Notes: generated by a model not told the origin, from the letters alone. A stretch of 64,000 nucleotides of DNA from Lycocorax pyrrhopterus obiensis (GCA_014706295.1 JACSVZ010000022.1:5536830-5600829); one strand, 5' to 3'; positions 46,377 through 59,480 are shown, counted from the first letter of the stretch. A program made the numbers and translations.

Positions 46377-49300
46377 CCTCCTCACCTTCAGGATCTTCTC
46401 AAAGGCCACATGTATTTGCTTCTTCTGGCCAGAGGTTTCAACACATGAGACAAGGGAGAACCTTGTCCTTAACCTCACCTTCTTAAACCCATACCCAAAG
46501 CCACTCCTGATTTTTCAAAGCACCAAAGCCTCCAAGATGTGTAGGAAACGAATTTACTTGCCAGAAGCAGACTTGGGAGGCAGCTGCAGGTGGCTTCCTT
46601 GAAAACCCTGACCATGGGCTCTGTACTCACATCTTTCCTGAGTTTGCATTTGACTTTGGTCATTATTTGCCTGTTTGGCTGCCTGGGATCCCCGTTTCCC
46701 AGGGAAGAGTAACAGCTTCCCTCCTTCCTCGTGCTGCTCCATGGGAAGAAAAGAATCTGAATGCTTTGTGCTTGTTTAAACCTGATCTGGCCTGGGATGC
46801 TCCTGCAAATTTGGGGCAGCAAGATAAGGGTGGCTCAGAGGAGGGGAGGAGGGGGGACCCAGGACTGTTTGGAGATGAAGGCCTGATCCATCTGGGACAG
46901 CGCTGCCCCAGCTCTCACCTCGGCATGCTGAACACCGGCACACCCTCCTGCCTTTTAGAATTCCTCCAGGAAAACGTAAGCTTTCCACCGGCAAACTGTA
47001 AGCAAGGAATGGGAATGTATGTCCAGGAGCAGAAATGCCTCTCACACAGAATTTGCAAGGTCTACCCCAAAGCCAAATGGAAGGGTTGCAGGAACAGAGG
47101 GGTGAGCAAGCTCTGTCACCCTTTGGGGAAGGTGCCACGGAATAACCCAGGAGTTTGGGTTACAAGGGCAACAATCCAGCCCACAGATCCAGTCAGAGAC
47201 TGTCCCTTCACCAAGGCAGACCTGCCAAGGTCCACATTCCCTCCTTGATTGCCTGTTCCCCAATGGAGCCATTTTTTCTACATGAGAAATCTGTACATTC
47301 ACATGGGCTTCCCTCTTTGTGCCCACGTGAAGGGGGTGGGAGCTGCAATCAGCCCCAGCTCCCATCCTCGGCCAGGCAAATTTGGAGCCACTCCATTTCC
47401 CAGGTGTGGGACACTTAGTGAATAAGGTTTCTGTTAACTAAGTGCTACAAAAAACATTTGAAACAATTTGTCAGGGTCTTGTGCCACTTGTATAACAGAG
47501 GAAATTAATCCCAGGTGCCTCCCCAGCCACTGGCAAGAGAATTACACCAGAGATGAATTTGGCTTCATAGCTTTAATTTTACTGTGCAGTCGCCGAGAAG
47601 AAGTATTGCTTTTGATTTCAAGGATGTCACATACTGTGACCAAGTTTAACAGTTTCTTCAGTTTCTACCTCCTGAAGTAAAGGAGTCATTTCTTATAACC
47701 ACGCTCTGAGTGAGTGTGTCGGGCTCGCGCTCGGAAAGTGAAGCAATTGAATCATCTCGTCGGTTCATTTTGAGGGGTGAAGCCAACGCTCCCCTCCTCT
47801 ACCCAGAAGATTAATCTTTCTCAGAGCAGCTCTCAGACTCCTCAATGCAGAAGAGAGTGACTTTTGTTTTATAAATGATCTCCTGAGCTTGCAATAGTTT
47901 GGTTTTCTCTAAACTTATTCAATATTTCGACAGTGCATGGGAGCTCCCGTGCTCACCCTCAGCCCAGGGAGAAGATTGGCGGCTGATCTTCAAAATTAAT
48001 TCTTTTCTTGTTTGTTTTTTTTTTTTAAGCTGGTTTCCCATGGCTCTGCTTTGCCAAGGTGACAAGAAAAAATATATCTATTGTGAGATTTGCCAATTGA
48101 TCTAGGATTAAATGTCAAAATGCATTTTAGCTCAGTTTCATCGCTGTGGTTTTTCTTGTGTTTCCAAGTCTCCGCTTTTGCTTTCACCCAACAAACCATC
48201 ACTGGGCATTTTGGGGCAGGGAGGGAATTTCCCAGGGTAGCCTCTGAGCTGAAGTGCAGCACATGTACTACACTTTAAAAATGGTTTTGCCTGTATTCCC
48301 ACACATGAATACAGGCTGCACCCCTGCTCGACAACCCAAAATACACCGCCTCAGGAATCAAGGCTAAAATTACATCCCAGCTTCCACTTGCTAAATATAT
48401 ATTACATTACACACTCCTAGTGACAGAAAGTTACCTTTTTAAAAACAAAAATGTTAATGAACCTGGAGATTATCAGAGGTTTTTAGCTCTTTTAGCCTGA
48501 CCTGGGATGACTCCTGCTTCCTCAGATGGTTTGTCATCATCCTTGCAGGGCTAATGGAGTGAGGGAGAGGAGAGGCTCGACACAGGTCCCACATTAGGCA
48601 TTTGTAATGGCATTGCTAAAGCATTTCAGAGGCTGCAGCTTTGAACATGAAAAGGAGCTCTGACTCCGCGGGCTTTTGGCAGCCTTCCTCCAGGGTTTCT
48701 GCTGCCCATGGAAATGCTGGTTGGTGTTATTAGCTGAGCCAGACAAATAATGGATTTTCATTTAAATGGCAGAACTAAAGACTCCAGCAATGCCAGGGAG
48801 GGTGCGGGGAATTATCACGGGTTAACCCCAAAACGTCCCCTGTCTGAAACAGAACTTTCAGCTCAGTGACAGGTTACTTCCTGCCCTCTCTGTCATAGGA
48901 TAATTACATTATTGTAATTATCCCATGATAATTGTATTGTATTGTATTATACATAATATTGTATTGCTGAGGAGACAGAGGCCTTCTTTCCAAGTGGAAA
49001 CTGAAAATGGTTCATTTTTAAAATGTGCAATGAGATATTTTGACTATTTTCAATTTGTTCCCCCCACCTCTCTTTCTCTGCAGAAAGAAGTTGCAAAATT
49101 AATACAAATCACAAGCTGGTTAACCTTGACAAGTTGTTTTCACTACAAAGGTGCCTCCTCCCATCCAGTGTTGCAGGATGAGCTTTGTCTGCTTCAGGCC
49201 CAGCTGAAGAGACCTCGGTCCTCAGCTCTGGGCACCCTGGTGAAATACAACCCACACTCTTCCTTTTAGTCTCTGCTCCTGTTCTTCTTCCCCTCCTCAC

Positions 49301-50054
49301 TGTTGCTGCCCTTACTGCCCTCTTCTCCATCCTGCCTTTTACTCCTGCCTCCTCTCTTTGGTCTTCTGGGCTGGAGTTCCACCTTGGCCAGTTTCTCTAT
49401 GTTATTATACAAGACCTGCCTCCCCAAATAAAAGCAGCATCACAACACCTGGCAAAGCTTCTTTCTTAGTTTCCTAAATTCTTCAGGCTTCTTAGGAAAC
49501 TTGTACAACACGGATGCTGTGCAGCTTCCTCCAAGCTGGGCTTTTGCTTAGATTCTTAAAAAATTTCATCCCAGATTATGCCTTTTTATCACTGTTTTTA
49601 CCACTATTTTCCTCCACACAGTGAAAAAAGGCAAGAAGCCCATCCCTGAGCAAGGCAAACAGCCTGGAATCAGCTGGGCTGTGCAGGCTGAGCCCCTCAG
49701 TCCATCCTTTGGATCAAACAAAAATACAACTTGCAGAAAGCCAAACCCCAGTTGACAGCTCCTGTTCTGACCACTTCAGCTCCCAGAAGAGTTTGCTCTG
49801 ACAGCATGGGCTGCCATTCTGGGGGAAGTTAGGATGTGGATGATGAAAATCAGAGTTTTAGAGGGAAATTAAATTAAATGTAAATGAGCAATGGCTCCCA
49901 TTCAAAAGCACACGTGTGCCACACACAAGAACACCCAAACTCCATCCGTACTGAGGCTCTGAAGCACTCAGCCATTCCCTGTCCCAGCGTTGCTGGAGGA
50001 CTTCACACATGAAGGCATCATTCCAGAGAGGCAGCTGTGTCCTGGTGTGAGCTG
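46377..50054. other. Unique intergenic DNA
   Basis: No exon recognised. A short ATTGTATTGTATTGTATT run lies at about 48930. Confidence 0.5.
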
Positions 50055-50600
50055 AGGGAGGTGCTTCTCCCCTTCTGCTCCACTCTCAGGACACCCCACC
50101 TGTAGCACTGCTTCCAGAAGGACGTGGAGCTGCTGGGGTGGGTCATGGAGGGTCAGAGGAGAACCACAAAGATGTTCCGAGGGCTGGAGCCCCTCTGCTC
50201 TGGAGACAGGCTGGGAGAGCTGGGAGTGTCCACCTGGAGAAGAGAAGGACCCAGGGAGAGCTCAGAGCCCCTTCCAGTGCCTAAAGAGGCTCCAGGAGAG
50301 CTGGAGAGGGACTTGGGACAAGGGATGGAGTGACAAAACCAGAGGAACTGGCTTCTCGCTGCCAGAGGGCAGGGTTAAATGGGATATTGGGAAGGAATTC
50401 TCCCCTGGGAGGGCGCTGAGGCCCTGGCACAGGGTGCCCAGAGAAGCTGTGGCTGCCCCTGGATCCCTGGACGTGTCCAAGGCCAGGTTGGACAGGGCTT
50501 GGAGCAACCTGGGATAGTGGAAGGTGTCCCTGCCCATGGCAGGGGGCTGAAACCGAATAATCTTCAGGGTCTCTTTCAACCCAAACCACTCTCTGATTCC
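50055..50600 (+). mobile_element. CR1 LINE fragment, about 545 bp
   Basis: Sense CR1 beginning in the GGAGGTGCTTCTCCCCTTC segment, then GGAGCCCCTCTGCTCTGGAG, AGAGGGCAGGGTTAAATGGG, GGCACAGGGTGCCCAGAG, and ending AACCCAAACCACTCTCTGAT. With the 19690 copy it is the longest in the window. Confidence 0.92.
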
Positions 50601-51473
50601 CATGCTGATATTCTTGGGGGAATTTCAGGAGTTCCCACGTTACAGTGACACAGCTGCCACTCACATGTCACCAGGCAGGGCAGCGGGGCTCCAGGGGGAA
50701 GTGCCCTGGCAGCACAGGCTGTGCAGCCCCTGCTCACTCTCTGCATCCAAGGAGTCTTTGGAGAAAGCAAGATTTTTACCCCATGGGATCACCTTAACAA
50801 AATGCCAGTGAAACAAAACACTGGTCGTCTGGGGAGAGAGATCCTCTATAAAATAAATTTTAATAATTACCTTTTTTTTTTTTATTATTTAGCAGATTCA
50901 ATCAAGTTAAATACAAAGAAAAAAAATTAGAACTCTTTTTCCTGTGGCTGCATTTTCAGCCCTGGCTGAGGGGCTGCGGGCTGGCTGAGCCCCCCGTCTG
51001 GCTGGGCTGCCACGTCGTGTCCTGGGCCACGGCAGCGCCAGCACCGTGATGCAGAGCAGAGCCCACGTCTCCGGAAATTCATGTTTTCCCCTGAAAGGGG
51101 AGAGTCTCGAGATTTCAAACAAACCTTTGCCAGCTGACTGTGCAACTAAAGAAAACACTGATGTAATTCAATGAACAATGAGGAACCCAAACTTAGCACA
51201 ATGACCATTCTGGCTTTGTTTTCAGTTTCAGCAGCTCTGCACAACGTTGATTACATTCACAGGGGCCACGTTTGCAGAAACCAAGGTCTGCAAGGCAGTG
51301 CATTCTTCACTGGTGGGAAGAACACACCCCTGCTCCATGTGAATGTGCAGGCACGAGCAGATTTCAGCAAGGTGAATCCCACCTGCAAGAATTAAATCAT
51401 GTTTGAGGGTGTGCAACAGCTCTGCTTATTCCCCCTGTCCCTTTCATTCTTACTCTGAGCAAGCTGGTTGAGT

Positions 51474-51562
51474 GGAAGGTGCCCCTGCCCATGGCAGAGA
51501 GTCTAATGAGATGGTCTTTAATGGCCCTTCCAACCCAAACCATTCTGGGATTTCATGATTCT
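51474..51562 (+). mobile_element. CR1 tip, about 90 bp
   Basis: GTGGAAGGTGCCCCTGCCC, then GGCCCTTCCAACCCAAACC and ATTCTGGGATTTCATGATTC: the terminal CR1 segment with its end repeat. Confidence 0.85.
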
Positions 51563-53851
51563 TCACAAAATCAGCCCCAAATGATGTCTGAAGGTGTTCC
51601 AGCAGTACCCTCAGCACACAGGCTCTCACCTTCCTCGGGGCAGAGAGCCCTGGGCAGGAGAAAATGCATCACTGGGGCATTTTCGGGAATAAACCACTTT
51701 GATTGAGCGTGGCTGAGCGTGGCTGCAGACCCCGGCCACTAAATCCAGGCTAAACACGAGTAAATGAAGAAACTCAATCTGAATTTAGGATAACATGTTC
51801 GGGGTTTTTTTCTTTTCAAAGAAATGTTTTTCTCTCTCAGTTTTTAAGTGGGGGCTAAAACTGATCAGGTATCTTTAAACAACAATGGAATCCCTGCATG
51901 AGCTTCTTTTCCCTGCCTGCTGAAGCAGGGCTCCCAGTCTGGCCAGCTATGAATTGTGCCATTTCAGGTGCTTGTGTCAGTACTGAAGACATGGCATAAG
52001 AGGATGTGAGAATGACGAAAAAAAACCCCTACTTAAAAAAAATATTTAATTCCAGAGATTTTTTCCCCCCTGCTAATCTTTCCCTGTCTTTCAGCTGAAT
52101 GCAAGTTTGAGATCATTGGGAGAGGAAAACACAGTCACACTGTGGGCTCTGAGCCAGTGTCATGGGCTGGAAGCAGGTTGCCTTGTGGAGATAAATAATT
52201 TGTTTGGAGATGGGAAACAAAGACAGAAAAAAAGGATGGTCTCACCTGAGCAAGAGGTGGCCAGTGAGACCCCACAGGGACGTGGGCTGAGGTTTGTGTG
52301 GCCATCACCGATCTGGAAAGGAGATCAATTAACACAACAAAGATGTTTGCACACAATTCAAAGCATCCAGGTGTTTTCCTACAGCAGCTTTGCTGCTGGA
52401 GGAGAAGTGTTGTGGGACAGCCACCCAAATAACCAGGCAAGATGCAGCAGCAGAGGGAATTCAGAGGCAAGAAATGCCACATACTGCAGATGAGAGCACA
52501 GCAACACCAGCCCTGAGATAGGCTGTGGCTGTTTGTGTCACAGACACTGCTTAGGAAAGATCTCAGTTCTCCAAAACCATCATCAGCTCAACAATCAGGG
52601 ATGGTCAAAAATGTAACAAGCATGCCGGGGTTCGTGGGATGAGACGCTGAACAGAAAAAGTCGTTTTGCTAGTGCATAAATTCCTGCTGTACCATCTTTG
52701 TAAATGTTGCAGGCAGCCCTAATGTTCCCCTTCAGAAAGGAGATTGGAGAACCGGAAAATTCATAAAGACAGGTTCAAAGCACCGGAGTTGTGAGCTGCT
52801 TCCATAGGAGCAGCTCCTAACAGGATAGGTAGATACATAAGAATTTTTGCCTGGAGAAGAGACTGTTGAGGGAGTTCTGACACAGGCTCCTAAAATCATG
52901 AGCAGCATGGAGAAAGATGCTCAGGAACAACTATTTTATTAACTCTTGTAAGGAAAAAACCTAGTAGGCATCAACAGCATTAAATTATCCAGAAGTAAGT
53001 AGTAATCTACCCCACAGGAAATTAAATTGTGACACTCATTGCCACGCTGGGGGAGCAAATGTGCAGGTGGGTTTGAAAGGGACAAGTTCTTGAAAGCAAT
53101 TAGTTGGACCTGAGTACATGACATCAGGAAGTGTCTCTATTCAGATTTTCCTAAATCTAAGATAACACCTCTGTGAAATATCATTCAATACAAGCTCTGT
53201 CTCTTTTCCAGTTTACTTAAGCAGCTGTTGTTGGAGATGGGATATTAGGCTTTACGGGTAGCTAGAAAACATTTATGGCTTTAAAATAATGAAACCAATT
53301 GGAAGATTTTTGCTGATATGGGCCCTGACCTCAAAGTGAAGACAAGGTGATCAACTTCAGCAAGCTCCGGCTTCAGTATGACAAGAAAACAGGTGCTGAG
53401 CAATGAATGTCGGAAAGTGCTATAAAAACTACAAATTTTATTGTTATCAATGAATGCTGGAGTTGTTCATTAATAACTATTTGAGAAATATTTGCATCAG
53501 AGCTGATCCAAAGACATGTAAAAATATTTATTCTCTGCTTGGTTCACTAAGTGAGAGGATCATGAAGCAGCACTGCAGCTGTACGGACCCGGCAAAGCCC
53601 CCAGAACAGGGTTTTCCCCACACAAATCACTCCTGCAAACACTGGGCCAAAGCTCTCTCGTGGGCAGGAGTTGGGACATCCTGGTCTAGCTGGGAGCAGG
53701 GTTTGTGTGACTCTGCAGACTCCTGCCTTCACACCTCTCACGATGCTGAGTGGCCCTGGAGTCAGAGCCTTGGCCGGGGACAGACTGACAGACGTCACCA
53801 AGGTTCAGCTCACGTCCCAAATTGAGCCTGTCCTCTCTACATCAGCACATT
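51563..53851. other. Unique intergenic DNA, nothing recognised
   Basis: An 11-bp word is repeated in tandem at about 51705-51727 (GAGCGTGGCT). Otherwise nothing. Confidence 0.5.
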
Positions 53852-53975
53852 TCACAGAACCACAGAATGGTCTGAGTTGGAAGGGACCTCAAAGCTCATC
53901 TCCTTCCAGCCCCCTGCCACAGACACCTTCCACTGGACCGGGGTGCTCAAAGCCTCCTTCAACGTGGCCTTGAGT
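53852..53975 (-). mobile_element. CR1 LINE fragment
   Basis: TTCACAGAACCACAGAATGG, GAGTTGGAAGGGACCTCAAA, then CCCCTGCCACAGACACC (the GGGCAG step of the motif is deleted) and CAACGTGGCCTTGAG. Confidence 0.85.
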
Positions 53976-54554
53976 TGGTACTTTTGTTTTACTCTGTCAG
54001 TCATTAAAAACCTGCGAACAAGGTCATTCCCCCTTATTTATTGAGTGACAACTGACACATTTGTGTTGGAGCACTGAAGCAGGCACTGCTCAAGGTGTAA
54101 GTTCTTTGTTCAGGGTGGCTCAGCGTTGCTCTGTGCTAGTCCCAGGTGACCTGCCTTAGGAGAAAAGGGCTCAGAAAGCTCAGGCAAGGCAAGACCTCAG
54201 AAAGTTAAACCGTTCATGAACCTACAGGTAATTTCGTGCCTGCGAGCATTCACTATCAGGAAAAAAAATTAAAAAATAATGACATCTAAACTATACCTCT
54301 GCTATTAAGAGCAGTTTGGTGCTGCTTCCAGCCTTTGAGTCACAGAAAAAACAGGGAGAGAAGCAGAAGCTGTGTGAACCTCTCTGGTTTTACATTTGCA
54401 GAGCTGTGGATCTGAGGCGAGACTTAAGCTGGGCATGTGGAGAGATGCAGAAATCTTTAGATTTGCATATACAATATTGAGATCATGAGAATGTCACATT
54501 TAAATGCAAAACTCACGTGTCTCATGAATAAATCATGAATGGTGGCAAGACTGA

Positions 54555-54583
54555 TTTCTTCTTTTTTTTTTTTCCCTCCCTCC
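54555..54583. repeat. Pyrimidine tract 1 of 3
   Basis: 29 pyrimidines with a long T run. Confidence 0.88.
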
Positions 54584-54767
54584 AATTGTCACCCCCCTCC
54601 CCGCCGGCTGAAGAGACACTGATCTGCAAAGCAGACAATTCCTCCTTCCCTTCCCAAGGAAACACCGTGATAGATGAGACTCGATAAGAAGCTGAAAGCT
54701 CTTCCAAAACAAAAAACATGTGCGTGTGTTTCTTGTTTATACTTGGCTAGGAAGTAAAGAAGCATCA

Positions 54768-54814
54768 TTTCCTCTCTCTCTCTCTCCCTCTTTTTTTTTT
54801 CCTTCCTCTTTCTC
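54768..54814. repeat. Pyrimidine tract 2 of 3
   Basis: 47 uninterrupted pyrimidines including (CT)n, a T10 run and CCTTCCTCTTTCTC. Confidence 0.9.
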
Positions 54815-54981
54815 AAGAGATACCTTAATGCCATGGCAACAGCCTTCAACCCTTCTCTTGTACGACACCACCAGATTTGGAAAAGGTTAGCTGTGTGTTG
54901 TAATCAAATCCAGGCAGGTCAATCATGTAAAGAGATGACTTCCCATGCGCTGTGGAATAATGAATGAATAGATCACATAGG

Positions 54982-55011
54982 TCTTCCTTCCTTCCCCTCC
55001 TTCTCTCCCTC
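54982..55011. repeat. Pyrimidine tract 3 of 3
   Basis: 30 pyrimidines of the CCTTCC/CTCC type. Confidence 0.88.
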
Positions 55012-55941
55012 ACCATGTGAAGTGCCAGCAGATTAGCATTTTGTCTCTGGTGAATAAAATTGAAGTGAACAGTTTCCAAAGGTTACTAGAAAACACGGAG
55101 CGTGGCGGAAGCGGAGGTGAACTGATGGTTATAACCCCTAAACCCAAAAGTCACCAAAGCGGGCAAGCCCTTCCTGGTGTCATTATTGGGTAGAGAGGTT
55201 TTATGTACAAAACACAACAAATAAGACCCGTCAATGCTGTGAAACATAACCCCCCTCTCAAACTAAACAGGGCTTGCTGCCTGTGTATCATTTTCAGTCT
55301 TAAGATATCACCACCAATTTCGCTCTTTGAAAGCAACAATTCAGATCTCATTAACATCAGGCTGGGCCTGCGTTTGGGGTTTTAGATGACACTTCCTAAA
55401 AATCAGACATTTAGGATTCATCTAAATGTTAGGAATGTATTGATTCTGACAAAATTTGCTTAAGAAATGGTAGGTCTGATCAGCGGTGAAAATTTGGATG
55501 AAAGCTGGGAATGTACAGCACGAATTATGCTGGATGAGGACAGACACCGGAATAGGGGACAAAGGGACTCTTGATGTACAGTTCCACCCCCATCTCCTGT
55601 GCAAGCAGCTCCACATGGTAAGTAAGCCCTTCATTGACTCTGTGACTTTACACTTTGTTTTCCACACCAGCGGCTGAAAGTCCTGACATTCTACCCTCAT
55701 TGACCTACCTCTCCTGAATATTAAGTTCTATGGGAAAAGCTGCAGCCACGGGTCCGACACCGGCAACCCCACAGTCTTTCATGCATCTACTCTGTCCACC
55801 ATATGGGTCCAAGTTCCTGGTCAGACACCTGATGTAAGGTGTCTCATAGTTTACAAAGGAATATATGATTTTTCTGGGGTCTGAGGGTTAGTCTCTGCCT
55901 ACCTCAGCATTGCTAAACCCCAAAATGCTGCTAAAGACTTT

Positions 55942-56628
55942 TGTGCTGCTTTGAAAGTAAACTGGGGGGGAGAAATGAACCCCACAAAAATACCTTGAGA
56001 GAGATTTCAGGTCGGAGTTGCAATTTAATAGAAAGAGCACAATAAATGCAACGATACAGAAAACTGGCTTAAACTCACAAATTCAGAGTACAACCCTGTT
56101 GCTCGAGGTGGTGATCACAGTCCTATCAAGTGGTGATTGCAGTCCTGTTGAAATGATGGTTGGAGTTGAAAGCAGTGATCCTGTGGAAGTTCTGGTCCTC
56201 CTCTGGATCCATCCAGTAGTGGTGGCAGTGTCCCCAGTCCCCAAACTTCCAGATTATATATGCTCAAATTCGGGCAGGAATGTTCAGTACCTCCCTCAGG
56301 GCCGGAGTGGGGGGTTCACAATGGAATGATGTAATCCTGTGAGTTATGGGATATTTTGGGAGTCCTTGATGGTCTCATTGGTTGCAGCTGCCCATGGTGC
56401 TGGTGCCACTGAGCCCACGATGGCCCATTAGCAGAGACCCCTCTGGCTGGGTGGGACTGTGCTGGTGCTTCCCCAGAGGGAGTTACCACAGCTGAGTTCT
56501 TTGTGAAGAAAAAGAAACGCTGCCCTGCCTCGCAGGGTTTGCCTCTTCTTCCCTCATCTAACACCCAGCTCGCAGCCTGAGGGGTCGGGGTGCACTGGGC
56601 AGCCCCTGCAAATGACCCATCATGAACA
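55942..56628 (-). mobile_element. Probable LTR of an endogenous retrovirus
   Basis: On the minus strand a TATA-like GCATATATAATC (about 56253-56264) is followed by a TATTAAATTGC polyadenylation-like segment and GACCTGAAATCTCTCTCAAG, an order expected of U3-R-U5. Boundaries were chosen from TG/CA ends and are approximate. I see no flanking duplication and no recognisable gag-pol sequence. Non-coding remnant. Confidence 0.58.
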
Positions 56629-56715
56629 ATTTGTCAAAAAATAGGTAGAAGGGAGTAGATTGCACAAACTGGTTACTCCCGCATTGGCACTCCTCTCTTG
56701 TAACCAGGACACCCT

Positions 56716-56911
56716 CTTGTCCTCCTGCAGGAACATCTGGGGGACGGTCAGAAGGTTTTGTGGGACAGCGGTGTTCCTCAGAGCTGCAGAATATTCTTGG
56801 TGCACAGTGTTCACTTGTCCTCCTGCAGGAAGATCTGGGGGACATCCAAAGGTTTTGTGGGACAGAGATGTTCCTCAGAGCTACAGAATATTCTTGGCGC
56901 ACAGCGTTCAC
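56716..56911. repeat. 98-bp tandem duplication, two units
   Basis: Units 56716-56813 and 56814-56911 both start CTTGTCCTCCTGCAGGAA and carry AGGTTTTGTGGGACAG, TGTTCCTCAGAGCT and CAGAATATTCTTGG at the same positions. They differ at roughly ten sites. The period is not a multiple of three, so the open frames across it are not evidence of coding. It lies beside the LTR ending at about 56628. Confidence 0.85.
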
Positions 56912-57099
56912 TGCAACAACTTCCAGCAACGCAGGACTTTGCCAGCTTTTTACAAACCTGCTGCTGGTCACAGCTGCACTTGGATTTAAAGACAAGAGCT
57001 TCCAGCCTGGCTATGAGTTTCCAGGCCTATTTACCACTTGGATTTGTAATATGGTGCTGCTAATTGCGATTTGTAGCCGGAGACTGGCTGATGGAAATG

Positions 57100-57280
57100 C
57101 TTTAGTGGTTGTAGCCACGGACAAGTGGCCCCAAGCCTTCCAGAGCTCAAGAAGCATTTGGAAAATGCCCTCAGCCACTTGGTGGGATTCTTGGGGCTGT
57201 CTTGTGCAGGGCCAGGAGTTGGGCCCAATGATCCTTGTGTGTCACTTCCAGCTCAGGATATTCCATGATTCTCGGTGGGC
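57100..57280 (+). mobile_element. CR1 fragment, divergent subfamily
   Basis: Ends GCAGGGCCAGGAGTTGGGC, CAATGATCCTTGTGTGTC, CAGCTCAGGATATTCCATG, a known avian CR1 3' terminus different from the majority type in this window. The left boundary is approximate. Confidence 0.75.
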
Positions 57281-59039
57281 AGGATCCTGTGGCAGTGATC
57301 TGTGGGGCTATTAATGGCAGGCTGTGGTTTGGCTTGGTCCTGCTGCAATCCACATAGGGCCAGGGAGAACTCCAGCTGCTGCCGTGGTTTTTTTGCTGTT
57401 GGACAAGGAACAAGCAGCCCAGAGGCACTGGGTTTGTCTACTGGCTGTTTGCAGGCTCTAATTCCATATTAGTGTCCATTAGGGAACGGAGAGACAGGGT
57501 GAGGGAAAGTTGAACCCCCAGAACCATCACTCCCTCCTTGGGTTAACACTTCCCTGATGATATTAAGGATGCAGCAAACTCAATATTTCATATTAATCCA
57601 TGTATCCTACCCTGTAGGCCCAGCTCATGGCTGGTGTGTGTACACACTGTCAGGGATGCTTTGCTTCATCCCCAAAATTAAGTAAAGCAGCCAGAGCATA
57701 AACAGAGCAGACCTTCCACCCTCTGGTTCCATCAGAACATGCATATTTAACTAAATCTGTGTTATGAACCTACATTTTCCTATGATTTTTGCTTCAGCAC
57801 TCCCCAGCTGGTGATGCTATTGACTCTTGTGAAACTATTCCAGGTCACATCCATCAAAAAAAACCTCCAAAAACCATGCTGGGCCAGTTCATTCCAATTC
57901 CAACAACAGACAAGACAATTTCCTCTGAACCCTTGGGCAGACCTTTCTGGATGTTACCTGGAAGCACTCACAGCCTTTACTGCAATGCAAACTGCACTGA
58001 AAGACCGTGGAATTTGCAAAGACAGGTGCTCAAGGCCACTCCTGCATCCTTTTTCAATCTCTTTTTGTCAGTGTGTCTGACAAAAATCTAAGTGCCAATT
58101 TTTAAGACAGGGAAGCTTTAAGCATCTTAAAAATAGTCTTAGAACAAACCCAGCTACCAATTAAACCTAAGTTCACCTACAGCTTTCTCACCCACTGGAA
58201 GTTTCCCAGACCTACTTTTGATGGAATTTTTAATTATAAAGCTGGGTTTGATCTCTGGATGTTCATTACTGTAGAAAGACAATGCTTAGAAGTGGAAACT
58301 TAGAATGAAGAAGGAGGGTTAGAAAAGAATGAGCTCTTATTCCAGGAGAAGGCCTTTTAGCTAATATGCTTTGTTCAATCTGCAGTAGGAAAGGATCTAT
58401 AAAAATGGTGATATTAACCAATGCTTGGAATTGAAATCCATGATTTTATTTTGAAACAGCTTATCTTTCAGCACTGGATCCGAGTTCTGTGTCAGAAAAA
58501 ATTTTATCATTTCCCCTCAGCAAAGGATAAGAATGGAGAGAGTAAGAGGGATTAGGATGAAACCATTGCAGGCTTGATAATGGCAGAGAGGTTTTTAAAG
58601 ATTGACTTTGAAGTGAAAAATTAAGCAAACCTTTAGAAAAATATTTCTTCTTAATCAGAAACTGTGTATTTATAAGAGGCATCAAATGTAAACAAGAGAA
58701 GCAGCTGAATGCCAGAGTGAATGAATGTCATCTATGCCCAGGAACCTGAAAGCTGACTTCATTTTTCTTCATTTGCATCCTGAAACTAATGGAGGCAAAG
58801 TGGGATTGCTTCCTACTGAGCAAAGCTGGGCACTAAATGACCTGGTGCTTGTGCTCCTGTCCCATCCCATTCCTGTTCCATCTCCAGCAGCCAGCGGCAT
58901 CTCCTCCTGAGCATCCTTTTCAAATAGGTTATTATGGGAAAACCTGGTTTTAGCCCAACTGCCCCAGGCTGCCCCAAGGACCAACCCAAGCCAGGCCACA
59001 AGAGGAAGAGTTTTCTACCCCTGAGCAAAGCTTCAAACC
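57281..59039. other. Unique intergenic DNA, nothing recognised
   Basis: No exon or repeat family seen. Confidence 0.5.
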
Positions 59040-59480
59040 CGGTTGGTATTGATGCCTTTGCCTGGTGTTAAAATCAAGAGTCAAACACGGTTAGAAGGGA
59101 AAAAGGGATTTTACCTTGGTATTTACTTTAAGGATCCTTAGGTGCACCACGTCCAGGTCGGATGCACCTCCATGCACACCGCAATGCACACCCACAATAG
59201 ATCTGGTATCACATTATAGGTGTTACTAATTAGCATTCTATCAAAGATTCCCCAATGAGAGGCTCGAGTGAGCCCCCCTCCCCAAGGAACCTTCCCCTGG
59301 ATGGTTCTAGCTCAGTTTCCAAAATGTGTTCTGGAGAGGACCTTGGTGTCTGGGGCTTCTAAGATGTTCAGTCTCCTAGCTTAACAAAATAAGTCTAAGT
59401 CTAATAAGTCTAAAAACCACTAAGAACATAAAAAGCTATAAAACTTATATAAAAGGGGTATAAAAGAAAAGGCAAAAAAT
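59040..59480 (-). mobile_element. Possible LTR-derived sequence
   Basis: The stretch containing AGATTCCCCAATGAGAGGC, TGGTATCACATTATAGGTG and AAGGATCCTTAGGTGCACC has the feel of a songbird retroviral LTR read on the minus strand, with a stretch rich in AAGTCTAA and ATAAAAG alongside. I cannot fix its ends or family, and it could be unique DNA. Confidence 0.35.

Noticed and set aside
46667..47248. 193-codon plus-strand frame
   Set aside because: Unique DNA with no recognisable domain or exon boundaries; low-complexity Pro/Gly/Ser mix typical of non-coding frames.
48810..48860. CACGGGTTAACCCC string resembling the end of the 14.27-kb LTR
   Set aside because: Similarity stops after a few bases; not enough to call an LTR fragment.
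56558..57314. Open frames of 145-184 codons on both strands
   Set aside because: They arise from the 98-bp tandem duplication and adjacent repeat DNA; a 98-bp period shifts frame between units.
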